DNA of 64,000 nt. Origin: an uncultured Oscillospiraceae bacterium (GTDB lineage Bacteria; Bacillota; Clostridia; Oscillospirales; Oscillospiraceae). How positions within the stretch are numbered: the first letter of the stretch is position 1; each line of letters begins with the position of its first letter. Below, one piece after another: positions 51,373 through 59,812 of the stretch. A program made the translations under genes and the position numbers. The notes under the pieces are model-generated. The model searched no databases. It saw nothing but the letters and a program-made list of their open reading frames with translations, and was not told the origin of the DNA. Location: the NCBI GenBank assembly GCA_947632175.1, contig CANROC010000009.1, positions 79,862-143,861 on the forward strand. Direction: 5' to 3'.

Positions 51373-53184
51373 ATGACCGGAAAGAACGAACGGACGAGGC
51401 TCTGGGCCGCGGCGGCGGCGCTGGCGGCGGTGGGGGCGCTCCACCTTTTCATCAATTTTCAGCTCACCGTCTATTCCGACGACTACTGGTACGGCACCTT
51501 TTTGAAGGGCGGGCTCTATGAGTTCGCCAAAAGGACCTATCACCACTATATGGACACCAACGGGCGGGTGCTCATCCACATCCTGATCCCCTTTATCCTG
51601 CTTTTTGACACGAAGCTCTTCGCTGTGCTGAGCCCGGTGATCACCGCCGCGCTCTTTATGGTGGGACTGCGGGCGTGCGATGAGAAGGTGAAGCTTCCGG
51701 GGCTTTTGTTCGGGGCGGCCATGTGCCTGCTGACGGTGCTGGGCAGCGAGATCCAGTATCTGCGCATGTCCCTTTACTGGCTGTCGGCTTTCTTCAACTA
51801 CGCCGCTCCCCTGCTCACGGCGCTGGGGGCGCTGGTTTTCGCCCTGGCGGAGGCGAAAAAACCGCTGGGGAAGATGGGGTACGCGGCGGCGCTCCTCACG
51901 GCGGCGCTGGCCGGGGCCAGCACGGAGCAGATCGGCGTTGTGGCGCTGATCCTCGTCTGGGGGCACTTTCTCCTGCAGAAAAAGGGCGGGCACACGAAGC
52001 GGCTTTTGTTCCTGGCCCTGGCGGTGTCGCTGGGGTATGTGACCATCCTCCTGGCGCCCGGCAGTCACGCCCGGGTGGAGCGGGGCATCGAGGGCGGGCT
52101 TCTCAGCGTCCTCGATCCGGAGGTGTTCACCTGGCGGTTTTTTGACGTGATGGGGTACCTCACCGGGTACGGGTTCTGGAACGCCCTTTTCGCGGCGCTG
52201 TGCGTCCTGTCGGCGGCGGCGTACCTGGCGGACAGGTCCCTGCCAAAGCTTCTGCTCACCGGGTTTCCCATGGGCGCGGCGGTGGTGGCGCTGTGGCTTG
52301 CGGGGCTCCAGGATGTGCTCAGCGTGGTCACGGTGCTCTATACGCTGTTTTTGGCCGTGCTGATGCTTGTAAGCCGGGAGCTGCGGCCCACGGGGCTCAT
52401 CCTTCTGGGGGCCGGGGCGTCGGTGATGTTCCTGGTGGTCACCACGCTTTACTACGCCAGGACCTTCTTCCCCTGCGTGCTCCTCACGGTTTTGGTGTGC
52501 TGGAGTCTTTTGACGCGCGTTCTCCGGGTCGCGCCGAAGTGGGCGGGGGCGGCCGTGTGCCTTGCGCTGGCGGCGGTGTTCGTCGCCCGGTATGTGCCCA
52601 TGGCCCAGGGGTATCGGGAGAACAAGAAGACCGTGGACGCCAATCTTGCCGCCGTGGAGGAGGCCAAGACCACCGGCGAGGCGGTGCTGTCCATCGACTT
52701 TGACGGGGACTACCGGTTCACCATGTTCTTTGAGGGAAACTATTTCCTGGAAAACTTCCTGGCCTACTACGACCTGCCTGTGGATACCCATGTGACCTAC
52801 GTCAGCGACCGCTGGGACGTAAGCCGCGTGGAGGCCGGCGGGACCGAGCTCAGGTTCCCCGCATTAGAGCTGGAGGGGAAAACGTACTTCCCGGTGGAGC
52901 AGGTCATCAACGCCGCCGGCGGGTCCGCCGTCTTCAGCTGGCAGGACCACTCCTACACCATTCGCTGGCGGGGGACGGACTATTTCGAGACGGAGGCCGG
53001 CGAGCTCTACCGCGTGGAGGACGGGAACCGGGTCCTTGTCGATGAGGACTGCCGGTACATCATGCCGTTTTCCTATACGTACACGCTGGTCTACATGGAC
53101 GAAACCACGCTGGAGCGGTGCTTTGGCATCGAGTTTGCGTACGACGAGGCGGGGGATGTGTACAGGGTGCGGGAAGCGGCGTGA
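51373..53184 (+). CDS. Large polytopic membrane protein (DUF6056-like)
   Basis: 603 residues from ATG 51373. About ten to eleven membrane helices fill residues 10-425, with an early 'LTVYSDDYWYGTF' loop and 'ASTEQIGVVALILVWG', the pattern of DUF6056 proteins, which look like membrane glycosyltransferases or polymer-assembly proteins. Residues about 430-603 form a soluble domain; its last part ('GKTYFPVEQVINAAGGSAVF', 'EDCRYIMPFSY') resembles a copper-amine-oxidase N-terminal-like wall domain. A surface-polysaccharide role is a guess. It is monocistronic, and a repeat mosaic starts 19 bp after the stop. Confidence 0.7.
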   Translation: MTGKNERTRLWAAAAALAAVGALHLFINFQLTVYSDDYWYGTFLKGGLYEFAKRTYHHYMDTNGRVLIHILIPFILLFDTKLFAVLSPVITAALFMVGLRACDEKVKLPGLLFGAAMCLLTVLGSEIQYLRMSLYWLSAFFNYAAPLLTALGALVFALAEAKKPLGKMGYAAALLTAALAGASTEQIGVVALILVWGHFLLQKKGGHTKRLLFLALAVSLGYVTILLAPGSHARVERGIEGGLLSVLDPEVFTWRFFDVMGYLTGYGFWNALFAALCVLSAAAYLADRSLPKLLLTGFPMGAAVVALWLAGLQDVLSVVTVLYTLFLAVLMLVSRELRPTGLILLGAGASVMFLVVTTLYYARTFFPCVLLTVLVCWSLLTRVLRVAPKWAGAAVCLALAAVFVARYVPMAQGYRENKKTVDANLAAVEEAKTTGEAVLSIDFDGDYRFTMFFEGNYFLENFLAYYDLPVDTHVTYVSDRWDVSRVEAGGTELRFPALELEGKTYFPVEQVINAAGGSAVFSWQDHSYTIRWRGTDYFETEAGELYRVEDGNRVLVDEDCRYIMPFSYTYTLVYMDETTLERCFGIEFAYDEAGDVYRVREAA

Positions 53185-53202
53185 GACGAGGTCCGCGCGA
53201 TA

Positions 53203-54183
53203 GTATTATACCACAAAATGAGTAATTTGTCCAGTATTATTTTAGTATTTTGAAGTATTTTTTGTGAGGGCGGGTTCTAAACCTGCCCGCGTTTTTCGAT
53301 GCCGCTCTGTCATCCCACGCTCGCTGCCCCCCTGCCCCCCTCCTACGAGGAGGGGGGCGAAAAAGGTTGCGCCTGCGGCGCATTCTTTGATTTATCCGCG
53401 CGGCGGGGACGGGGGACGAAGGACGGGGGCTCGAATCCCCCTGCCCCCTTTGCTCCAAAGGGGGGCAAAAAGGTTTTGCGCCGCTTTGCGGCGCAATTTT
53501 TTTATAAAGGCGGCGCGAAGCGCCGCATCCTTATTCCCCCGACCCCTTTTTCGGAAAAAGGGGTGCCGCCGCGGCGGCGGGGTATTCGAGCCCGTGGAGC
53601 GTAACTGATGTTTCCGGTAAACGAAACTTACTGCGTGCGGGCCGCCAAGAGTGGCGGCCCCTACGGCATAATTGGGGCGGATTCGTTTTATCGAAACCGT
53701 TCGGACAACGCGCCCTGTAGGGGCCGCCACTCTTGGCGGCCCGCGTTGCAGGTTTCGGATTGCCCCCGATGAACGCCGTAGGGGTCGCCGTCCCCGGCGA
53801 CCCGCGTTGCGATGATTTCCAATGTTGGTTGAATGGGATAACTTCCCACATTCCCCGTAGGGGCGGACCCATGTGTCCGCCCGTGACAGGTTGTGTGACG
53901 GGAACGGTTCCGATAAAACGGTACATGGCGGTTATCGGGGGGCAAGGGCCGCCGTGGGCGGCGGCCCGTACGGCGTTGATTGGGACGTGTCAATTATCGA
54001 TGGGCGGGTCGCCCGGGGCGGCGACCCGTACGGCGGATAACGCAAATTGGCAAAATAAACGCCCCCACCCTGCCCGTCGCTGCGCTCGGGCACCCCTCCC
54101 GGAGGGAGGGGCTTTGGCGCGGCGGCGGAGGCGCAAACCTTTTGCCGCCGTGGGCCTTCCGGCGCGGCGCGGCAACTTCCCGG
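53203..54183. repeat. Long intergenic repeat mosaic, copy 2
   Basis: No gene. From 53203 to about 53983 it is collinear with 47387-48197 in the same orientation, starting gtattataccacaaaatgag and carrying the same module order; a few modules differ in length (for example one gcgccgc copy is missing here). It then adds a ggtcgcccggggcggcgacc module (about 54006-54028) and ctcccggaggga (about 54095-54107), ending at the stop codon of the beta-CASP gene. Confidence 0.8.
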
Positions 54184-55794
54184 TTATTTTTGGAGCTTGT
54201 CGGTGAGGGAGGTGACCATGGCGGTGTATTTGGCCAGGTCCTTGGTGGGGAGGCCTTGGGCGGATTGGGCGGCGGTGAGGAGGCGGGAAACGGCGTCCAG
54301 GAGCTTTTTGTAGGCGTCGTCGGCGCGGCGGCGGGCGGGGGTGGCGGGCTTCTCCTTTTTAAGGCGCACGCCCTCGGCGATGCGGACAAATTCGCCGGCG
54401 GCTAAGTCGTATTCCGTGCCGGAGTAGGGGGCGTAGGCGTCCATGCCGTGCTCCTCCCGGAGACAGCGGGCCAGCTCCTCGCAGGCGCCCTCGTCGCCGT
54501 GGTTTACGAAGATCTTCCGGGGCTTTTGGGCGAAAGCATCCACCCAGGCGAGAAGGCCCTCCTTGTCGGCGTGGCCCGAGACGCCGGGGAGGTAGGCGAT
54601 CTCGGCGTTCACCGCCACGTCGTCGCCGAAGAGCTTCACGGACTTGGCCCCGTCGTAAATGAGGCGGCCCAAGGTGCCGGCGGCCTGGTAGCCCACGAAG
54701 AGGATGAGGCACTCCGGCCGCCAGAGGTTGTATTTTAGGTGGTGGCGGATGCGGCCGGCGTCGCACATGCCGGAGGCGGAGAGGATGACCTTGGGCTCGG
54801 CGTCGGTGTTCAGGGCCTTGGATTCGTCGGTGGAGGTGGTGAGGCGCAGACCGTCGAACACCAGCGGGTTCTCCCCGGCGGCCATGACGGCGCGGGTCTC
54901 CTCGTCCAGGTACTCCGTGTCGCACTGCATGAAGACGGAGGTCGCCTCGTTGGCCAGGGGGCTGTCCACGTACACGGGGAAGCCGTCGTGGCCGGTCACC
55001 AGACCGGCGTTTTTGATCTCCCGGATGAAATAGAGGATCTCCTGCGTCCGGCCCACGGCGAAGGAGGGGATGATCACGTTGCCGCCCCGGTCCAGCGTGC
55101 GCTGGAGGAAGCCGGCAAGGGTATGGATGTACTCCCCTCTCGCCCCGTGGGACCGGTCGCCGTAGGTGGACTCCAGCATGAGGAAGTCGGCGTCCGCCAC
55201 GGGCTTGGGGTCGCAGATGATGGGCTGGTCGGTGTTGCCCACGTCGCCGGAGAAGACCATTTTGCGGGTTTCGCCGCCCTCGTGAAGCCATGTCTCGATG
55301 CACGCCGAGCCCAGGAGGTGGCCGATGTCCGTGAAACGGATGGTCAGGCACTCGTTGATCTGGATGGGGCGGTCGTAGGCGCAGCCGCGAAAGAGCTTTA
55401 AAACGCCCTCGGCGTCGTTGAGGTCAAAAAGCGGCTCCACGTCCGGCTCGCCGGCGCGGCGGGCCTTGCGGGTCTTATACTCGGCGTCGGACATCTGGAT
55501 GTTGGCGCAGTCGCGCAGCATGATCTCGCAGAGACTGCGCGTGGCCTCCGTGGCGTAGACGGGCCCCCGGAAACCGTGCTTATAAAGGAGCGGCAGGTTG
55601 CCGGAGTGGTCCACGTGGGCGTGGGTCAGCAGGACGCACTCGATGTCCCGCTCCGCCACGGGCAGGGGGACGTTCTCGAAGGCCGTGACGCCCTGGCGCA
55701 TCCCGCAGTCCACCAGAATTTTGTGGCCGCCAACCTCCAGGAGCGTGCAGCTACCCGTCACGTCGTGGACCGCGCCGATAAATGTGATTTTCAT
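54184..55794 (-). CDS. Metallo-beta-lactamase fold beta-CASP ribonuclease-like protein
   Basis: 536 residues from ATG 55794 (GGAGGTG six bases upstream). Metallo-beta-lactamase domain with 'LLTHAHVDHSGNLPLLYKHG', 'IGHLLGSACIET', 'SGDVGNTDQP'; inserted beta-CASP domain with 'NVIIPSFAVGRTQEILYFI'; and RMMBL-type end 'VSGHADKEGLLAW' and 'KIFVNHGDEGACEELA'. It belongs to the YSH1/CPSF-like group of RNA nucleases. The last 70 residues are a basic helical tail. No KH domain. Divergent from the flavin reductase gene. Confidence 0.88.
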   Translation of the reverse strand: MKITFIGAVHDVTGSCTLLEVGGHKILVDCGMRQGVTAFENVPLPVAERDIECVLLTHAHVDHSGNLPLLYKHGFRGPVYATEATRSLCEIMLRDCANIQMSDAEYKTRKARRAGEPDVEPLFDLNDAEGVLKLFRGCAYDRPIQINECLTIRFTDIGHLLGSACIETWLHEGGETRKMVFSGDVGNTDQPIICDPKPVADADFLMLESTYGDRSHGARGEYIHTLAGFLQRTLDRGGNVIIPSFAVGRTQEILYFIREIKNAGLVTGHDGFPVYVDSPLANEATSVFMQCDTEYLDEETRAVMAAGENPLVFDGLRLTTSTDESKALNTDAEPKVILSASGMCDAGRIRHHLKYNLWRPECLILFVGYQAAGTLGRLIYDGAKSVKLFGDDVAVNAEIAYLPGVSGHADKEGLLAWVDAFAQKPRKIFVNHGDEGACEELARCLREEHGMDAYAPYSGTEYDLAAGEFVRIAEGVRLKKEKPATPARRRADDAYKKLLDAVSRLLTAAQSAQGLPTKDLAKYTAMVTSLTDKLQK

Positions 55795-55822
55795 TGAAAA
55801 CACCTCCGGGTTGAAGTATAAT
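55794..55822 (+). promoter_or_regulatory. Promoter of the flavin reductase gene
   Basis: TTGAAA (55794-55799), 17-bp spacer, TATAAT (55817-55822). The -35 box touches the start codon of the divergent beta-CASP gene. Confidence 0.75.
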
Positions 55823-55852
55823 AAAGATATCATCCTGTGAGGAGGAATGTGT

Positions 55853-56326
55853 ATGGAACTCAAGACCAATATTTTCTCTCTTTTCGACCGGGAATGGGCG
55901 CTGGTCACCGCCGGGACGCGGGGGCGGTTCAACACCATGACCGTCAGCTGGGGCGGGGCCGGGACGCTGTGGGGAAAACCGGTCGTCACCGTCTATGTGA
56001 AGCCCGTGCGCTATACCCACGGATTTCTGGAGGAAAATGACTTCTTCACCGTGAGCTTTTTCCCCGAGGCGTACCGGAAGGCGCTGATGCTCCTGGGCTC
56101 CGAGTCCGGCCGGGACGGGGACAAGGTGGCGAAGGCCGGCCTGACCCCAAAATTTCTGGAAAACGCCGTGACCTTCGAGGAGGCCCACACCACGCTTCTG
56201 TGCCGGAAGATCTACCGCCAGGACCTGGACGTCGGCGCCATGCCGGAGAAGGTCGTCAACGCCTTCTATAAGACCGAGGCGGCGCACACGATGTATGTCG
56301 GGGAAGTGGCGGAAATCCTCAAATAA
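55853..56326 (+). CDS. Flavin reductase family protein
   Basis: 157 residues from ATG 55853 (GGAGG seven bases upstream; ATG 55847 is too close). Split-barrel FMN-binding fold: 'WALVTAGTRGRFNTMTVSWG', 'PVVTVYVKPVRYTHGFLEEN' and 'FTVSFFPEAYRKALMLLG'. Proteins of this kind bind FMN and reduce flavins or serve as small oxidoreductases in anaerobes. Single gene with its own promoter; the next gene also has a promoter. Confidence 0.87.
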   Translation: MELKTNIFSLFDREWALVTAGTRGRFNTMTVSWGGAGTLWGKPVVTVYVKPVRYTHGFLEENDFFTVSFFPEAYRKALMLLGSESGRDGDKVAKAGLTPKFLENAVTFEEAHTTLLCRKIYRQDLDVGAMPEKVVNAFYKTEAAHTMYVGEVAEILK

Positions 56327-56336
56327 GGTAAAGAAC

Positions 56337-56365
56337 TTGCAAAATTCGATGCCCTGTGATACGAT
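56337..56365 (+). promoter_or_regulatory. Promoter of the small membrane protein gene
   Basis: TTGCAA (56337-56342), 17-bp spacer, TACGAT (56360-56365). The gene starts 20 bp downstream. Confidence 0.6.
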
Positions 56366-56384
56366 GTTTTCCGAGGTGAGCACT

Positions 56385-56882
56385 ATGGACACACGGCAGA
56401 AAATCAAAAGCTCCGCCGAGGCCAAGGCGTACAGCGGCGACTTCAAGGTCCTAACGGCGGCGTACCTCTTCCTGCTCGTTTTTGCCGCCGTTTTGGTCTG
56501 CGTCTGCATGGCGGGGTTTCCCGGCTACAGGAATACCGTTCTTTTCATCTCCCTCGGGGTCCTTACGGTGTGGTATGTCCCCTTCGCCGTCTACTACGGG
56601 GTGCGGTACGCGGCCCTTTTCAAGTTGCCGGAGAGCTATGTCTTCTCCGACCAGGTGTTGGAGGACCATGAGCACACGGGCCTTTTGGGGAACCGCGTGA
56701 CTTTCCGCGTCAACCTCCGGGACGCCGGCGGGAACCCCGTCAAGGTCCGGACGAGGGCCATCTACTGCACGAATTGGAAACGGCCGCGCTATGAGGACTT
56801 TTTCCGCAAGAAGGTCACCGTGGGGTATAACACCGCGACGGGAGAGGTCATCCTGATCGCCCCCAACGCCAGCGCAAAATAA
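56385..56882 (+). CDS. Membrane protein of unknown function
   Basis: 165 residues from ATG 56385 behind GAGGTGA. Two membrane helices (about 25-45 and 52-75, 'VLFISLGVLTVWYVPFAVYY') and a C-terminal soluble domain of about 85 residues, beta-rich: 'LGNRVTFRVNLRDAGGNPVK', then 'KKVTVGYNTATGEVILIAP'. No family recognised. It lies between the flavin reductase and a convergent Nudix gene. Confidence 0.72.
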   Translation: MDTRQKIKSSAEAKAYSGDFKVLTAAYLFLLVFAAVLVCVCMAGFPGYRNTVLFISLGVLTVWYVPFAVYYGVRYAALFKLPESYVFSDQVLEDHEHTGLLGNRVTFRVNLRDAGGNPVKVRTRAIYCTNWKRPRYEDFFRKKVTVGYNTATGEVILIAPNASAK

Positions 56883-56918
56883 TGCTTCTCCGTGAGGTGG
56901 CGGCCAGACCCGTGGCCG

Positions 56919-57371
56919 TCACCTGATTTCTATGGTCCAATGGCCATCCTCAACGACATACTGAAATTCGCTTAAATCCTCGTCGTCCATGACGCGGATA
57001 AGCTCGGGAAGGTCGTCGACGGTCCTGAGGTTTTTAAGGTCCTCTCTGGTAAACCAGGCGACCCGGCCTTCCTCCGAGTTCCGGGGCTCTCCGTCAAAAT
57101 CCCGGGCGCGGAAGAGGAACACCAGGTACCGCCCGCCGTTCTTAGGAAACTGCTTGATCCCCACAAGGCGCGGGTCATGGATTGCAAGGCCCGTCTCTTC
57201 CCTTATCTCGCGTATGACGGATGCCACGACAGACTCTCCCGGCTCTACATGGCCGCCCGGCAGGGCCCAACCCCGCCAGTCGTCGGCGACGCGCTCTTGG
57301 AGCAGGATTTCCCGTCCCCGCTCAATGAGGCAGAGGTTTGTAAGCTCCGCCCTCTCAAATCTGTCTTTCAA
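56919..57371 (-). CDS. Nudix hydrolase
   Basis: 150 residues. Complete Nudix box in 'GGHVEPGESVVASVIREIRE' followed by ETGL (about 39-62). The family pattern resembles 8-oxo-dGTP diphosphatases (MutT/YtkD-like), but the substrate is not certain. The start is TTG 57371, six bases after GGAGG; no ATG is available upstream in frame. It lies 31 bp after the asparaginase gene and may be co-transcribed. Confidence 0.85.
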   Translation of the reverse strand: MKDRFERAELTNLCLIERGREILLQERVADDWRGWALPGGHVEPGESVVASVIREIREETGLAIHDPRLVGIKQFPKNGGRYLVFLFRARDFDGEPRNSEEGRVAWFTREDLKNLRTVDDLPELIRVMDDEDLSEFQYVVEDGHWTIEIR

Positions 57372-57402
57372 AAGATCCCTCCTCCACGAACCGCCGCGTC
57401 TC

Positions 57403-58389
57403 TCATCTCGGGAACATATCCATCGCCACGGGGGTGTAGAACAACCGTTCCACCTCCGGGGCGGTTTTTGTTTGGGCGAGGATCCACATGAGCTTGGCGA
57501 CCACGGCCTCGGTGGTCATGTCGTACGCCTCCAGGACGCCCAGCTCGCGCTTGAGGCGGCTGCCCACGTGGTAGACACTGAGGTCCGAGCCCTCGTTCTC
57601 CACCTGGGTGGTGAGGACGGCGATTTTGCCCCGCTCCAGCCAGTGGCGGATGCAGTCAAAGTAGCCGCCGGCCTCGGGCAGGCCGCCTACGCCGAAGCTT
57701 TCGATGACCACGGCGTCGCTGTGCTCGAAGAGGTAGTCCAGCGCGCCCCGGTCCGCGCCGGGGATGAGCTTCATGAGGGAGACGGCGGTGTTGAGGCCGC
57801 CGGCGAAGGTGGGGCGGTCGGCGCAGTCCTGGCGGATGAACCGGTGGACCTTGCCGTCCCGGATAACGCCGAGGTCCGGGTAGTTGATGCTCTCAAAGGC
57901 GGAGAAGCTCTTGGAGCGGGTCTTCTTGGCGCGGGTGCCCAGGATGATCTTGTGGTCGAAGACGATGGACACCCCCGGCATATCCGAGGCGGCGCAGAGA
58001 AGGGCGTCCCGCAGGTTCTCCTTGGAGTCCGTGGAGTCAAAGCCGATGGGGCGCTGGGCGCCGGTGAGGACGATGGGCTTGGGGCTGCCCTGGATGAGGT
58101 AGCTCAGGGCCGCGGCGGTGTAGGCCAGGGTGTCCGTGCCGTGGGTGACGACAAAGCCGTCGTAGGCGTTGAACGTCTCCCGGACGCAGTTGGCGATCAT
58201 CAGCCAGTGCTCCGGGCGGATGTTGGTACTGTCCAGGGCCAGGAGCTCCCAGGTCTCCACGTCAATGGCCGGGTCCACGCCGGAAAGGCGCGACAGGAGC
58301 CCCGCCGCCGTGATCCCCGGCGCCAGCCCCTCCCCCGTCTCCTCCGAGGCGATGGTCCCGCCGGTGGCGATGAGAAGTATTTTTTTCAT
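57403..58389 (-). CDS. ansA: L-asparaginase, type I
   Basis: 328 residues. The two catalytic triads' signatures are present: 'LLIATGGTIASEETGEG' (Thr 12 region) and 'GFVVTHGTDTLAYTAAALSY' (Thr/Asp), plus 'PIVLTGAQRP'. It hydrolyses asparagine to aspartate and ammonia. There is no signal peptide, so it is cytoplasmic, as for type I enzymes. ATG 58389 follows GAGGGGAGAG. Confidence 0.92.
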   Translation of the reverse strand: MKKILLIATGGTIASEETGEGLAPGITAAGLLSRLSGVDPAIDVETWELLALDSTNIRPEHWLMIANCVRETFNAYDGFVVTHGTDTLAYTAAALSYLIQGSPKPIVLTGAQRPIGFDSTDSKENLRDALLCAASDMPGVSIVFDHKIILGTRAKKTRSKSFSAFESINYPDLGVIRDGKVHRFIRQDCADRPTFAGGLNTAVSLMKLIPGADRGALDYLFEHSDAVVIESFGVGGLPEAGGYFDCIRHWLERGKIAVLTTQVENEGSDLSVYHVGSRLKRELGVLEAYDMTTEAVVAKLMWILAQTKTAPEVERLFYTPVAMDMFPR

Positions 58390-58407
58390 GTCTCTCTCCC
58401 CTCTCTT

Positions 58408-58728
58408 TTATAGGATCGCCGCGAGGACCGCTACGACGGGGCACATCACCGGGAGGAATCCCACGATGTATTTGGGTGTGAGCACGCGCAGATAGGCGGC
58501 CCTCCTGTAGGTCTTGTCCAACCGGTCCCGCTCCTCCTGGGGGATGCCGGTCCAGGCGTTGTAGGCGAAAAGCGAGACGACCCAGGGCGGGATAAGGGCG
58601 AGGATGCCGATCCATTTTTCCGCGTCGTAGCTCACGCGGGATGAAAGGAAGCTTCCGAGAATCACATCAAGGATCAGAACGGCCCAGGCGGCCAGCTCCA
58701 GCCAGAAGCATTTTCTTTTATCGCTCAT
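58408..58728 (-). CDS. Small membrane protein
   Basis: 106 residues with three membrane helices (about 9-28, 41-58, 83-104). It begins 'MSDKRKCFWLELAAWAVLIL' and has a middle 'IPQEERDRLDKTYRRAAYLR'. The next gene upstream (58758) encodes a protein of the same plan, so the two look like a tandem duplication. ATG 58728 follows GGAGGCG. Function unknown. Confidence 0.7.
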   Translation of the reverse strand: MSDKRKCFWLELAAWAVLILDVILGSFLSSRVSYDAEKWIGILALIPPWVVSLFAYNAWTGIPQEERDRLDKTYRRAAYLRVLTPKYIVGFLPVMCPVVAVLAAIL

Positions 58729-58757
58729 GGGGTCGCCTCCTTTTTCTTATAAATCCG

Positions 58758-59048
58758 TCAGTCCAGGACAAACACGAACACGATAGCCAGCGGCAAGATT
58801 AGCGGGAGCCAGATCAGATGGCGGAGGCGCAGGAAGGGGAGTCTCCTTTCCTGCTTTTCCCGCTCCTTCTCGGGGATGTGTTCCCACTGGATGAGGCCGA
58901 AAATCGAAAGGACCCAGGCCACCGCAAAAATCGCGGCGGCTGAAATTTTCCCGCCCAAGCCACGGAACAGCACGACCACCGGGATGCCGGCGAGCATCAG
59001 CGCCCAGGCGGCCAAGTTGAGCCAGAAGCATTTGCTTTTGGGATTCAT
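58758..59048 (-). CDS. Small membrane protein, paralogue of the next gene
   Basis: 96 residues from ATG 59048, three membrane helices. Begins 'MNPKSKCFWLNLAAWALMLA' and has 'HIPEKEREKQERRLPFLRLR', matching 'KCFWLELAAWA' and 'IPQEERDRL' in the protein at 58408. Its ATG overlaps the stop of the acetyltransferase gene (ATGA), so it is translated with it. Function unknown. Confidence 0.7.
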   Translation of the reverse strand: MNPKSKCFWLNLAAWALMLAGIPVVVLFRGLGGKISAAAIFAVAWVLSIFGLIQWEHIPEKEREKQERRLPFLRLRHLIWLPLILPLAIVFVFVLD

Positions 59049-59812
59049 AGGCTCTCTCCTTTCTTCTTGACGGTCAGCTCCGCCCAGGCGGGCTTGAAGC
59101 CGGAACGGAGGGCGGTGCGGACGGAGGGGAGGTTGGACCAGGCGGCGCAGTAGAAGGGGACCTTGCCGCGCGCCATGACCTCCAGCGCCAGGGCTGTCAC
59201 AAGTGACGCGGCGACGCCGTGGCGGCGGTAGGGCGGCAGGACGTCGATGCCGATCTGCCACATGCTCTCGCAGTCGGTGGAACAGCCGGCCAGGCCCACC
59301 AAAACGCCGTTTTCGTATGCTCCTACGGCCAAAATGTCCAGCTCCCGGCGCTGTTCGCACAGGGCGTTGGACCATGTGGGGGTGTAGAGGGTGGAAAAGT
59401 CCTTTGAGGTCAGGATTTTCGTCTCAAACGGGCATTTCCGGGGCTTCAGGAGGTCCAAATCAGGCAGGAAATACTCCGCCATGTGCCGGATCGTCCCGCC
59501 CATGGGCGCGAAGATGCGCTCCACATCGTGCAGGCCCGGCGTCTCAAAAAGCCTGTACGCACCGGCCTCCGGCGGGAACAGGGCAAGGCACCTCTCCGCC
59601 GCGTCCAGGTACGCCTCCCCCGCCGTGGCGACGACGGCGCCGCCGTAGGTCACAAAGTTGCAGACGTGGGGCAGGACGAGGTAGCGTCTGGCCAACCGGT
59701 TTGGGCGGGAGACGGTCAGGGTGTGGACGGGCTTCAGGAAGTCGCCGGGGTCGCAGGCGCAGTCTATGGCGGACTGGGCAAGGGCGGTCTTCAGGATCTC
59801 CTCATTCGTCAT
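59045..59812 (-). CDS. GNAT-family N-acetyltransferase
   Basis: 255 residues. The C-terminal half is a GNAT domain with the acetyl-CoA loop 'IGIDVLPPYRRHGVAASLVT' (about 188-207) and 'NLPSVRTALRSGFKPAW' at the end. The N-terminal 130 residues ('FLKPVHTLTVSRPNRLARRY', 'VCNFVTYGGAVVA') form a separate domain, as in GNAT_acetyltr_2-like proteins. Substrate unknown. It overlaps the HD hydrolase gene by 11 bp and the membrane protein gene by 4 bp. Confidence 0.83.
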   Translation of the reverse strand: MTNEEILKTALAQSAIDCACDPGDFLKPVHTLTVSRPNRLARRYLVLPHVCNFVTYGGAVVATAGEAYLDAAERCLALFPPEAGAYRLFETPGLHDVERIFAPMGGTIRHMAEYFLPDLDLLKPRKCPFETKILTSKDFSTLYTPTWSNALCEQRRELDILAVGAYENGVLVGLAGCSTDCESMWQIGIDVLPPYRRHGVAASLVTALALEVMARGKVPFYCAAWSNLPSVRTALRSGFKPAWAELTVKKKGESL

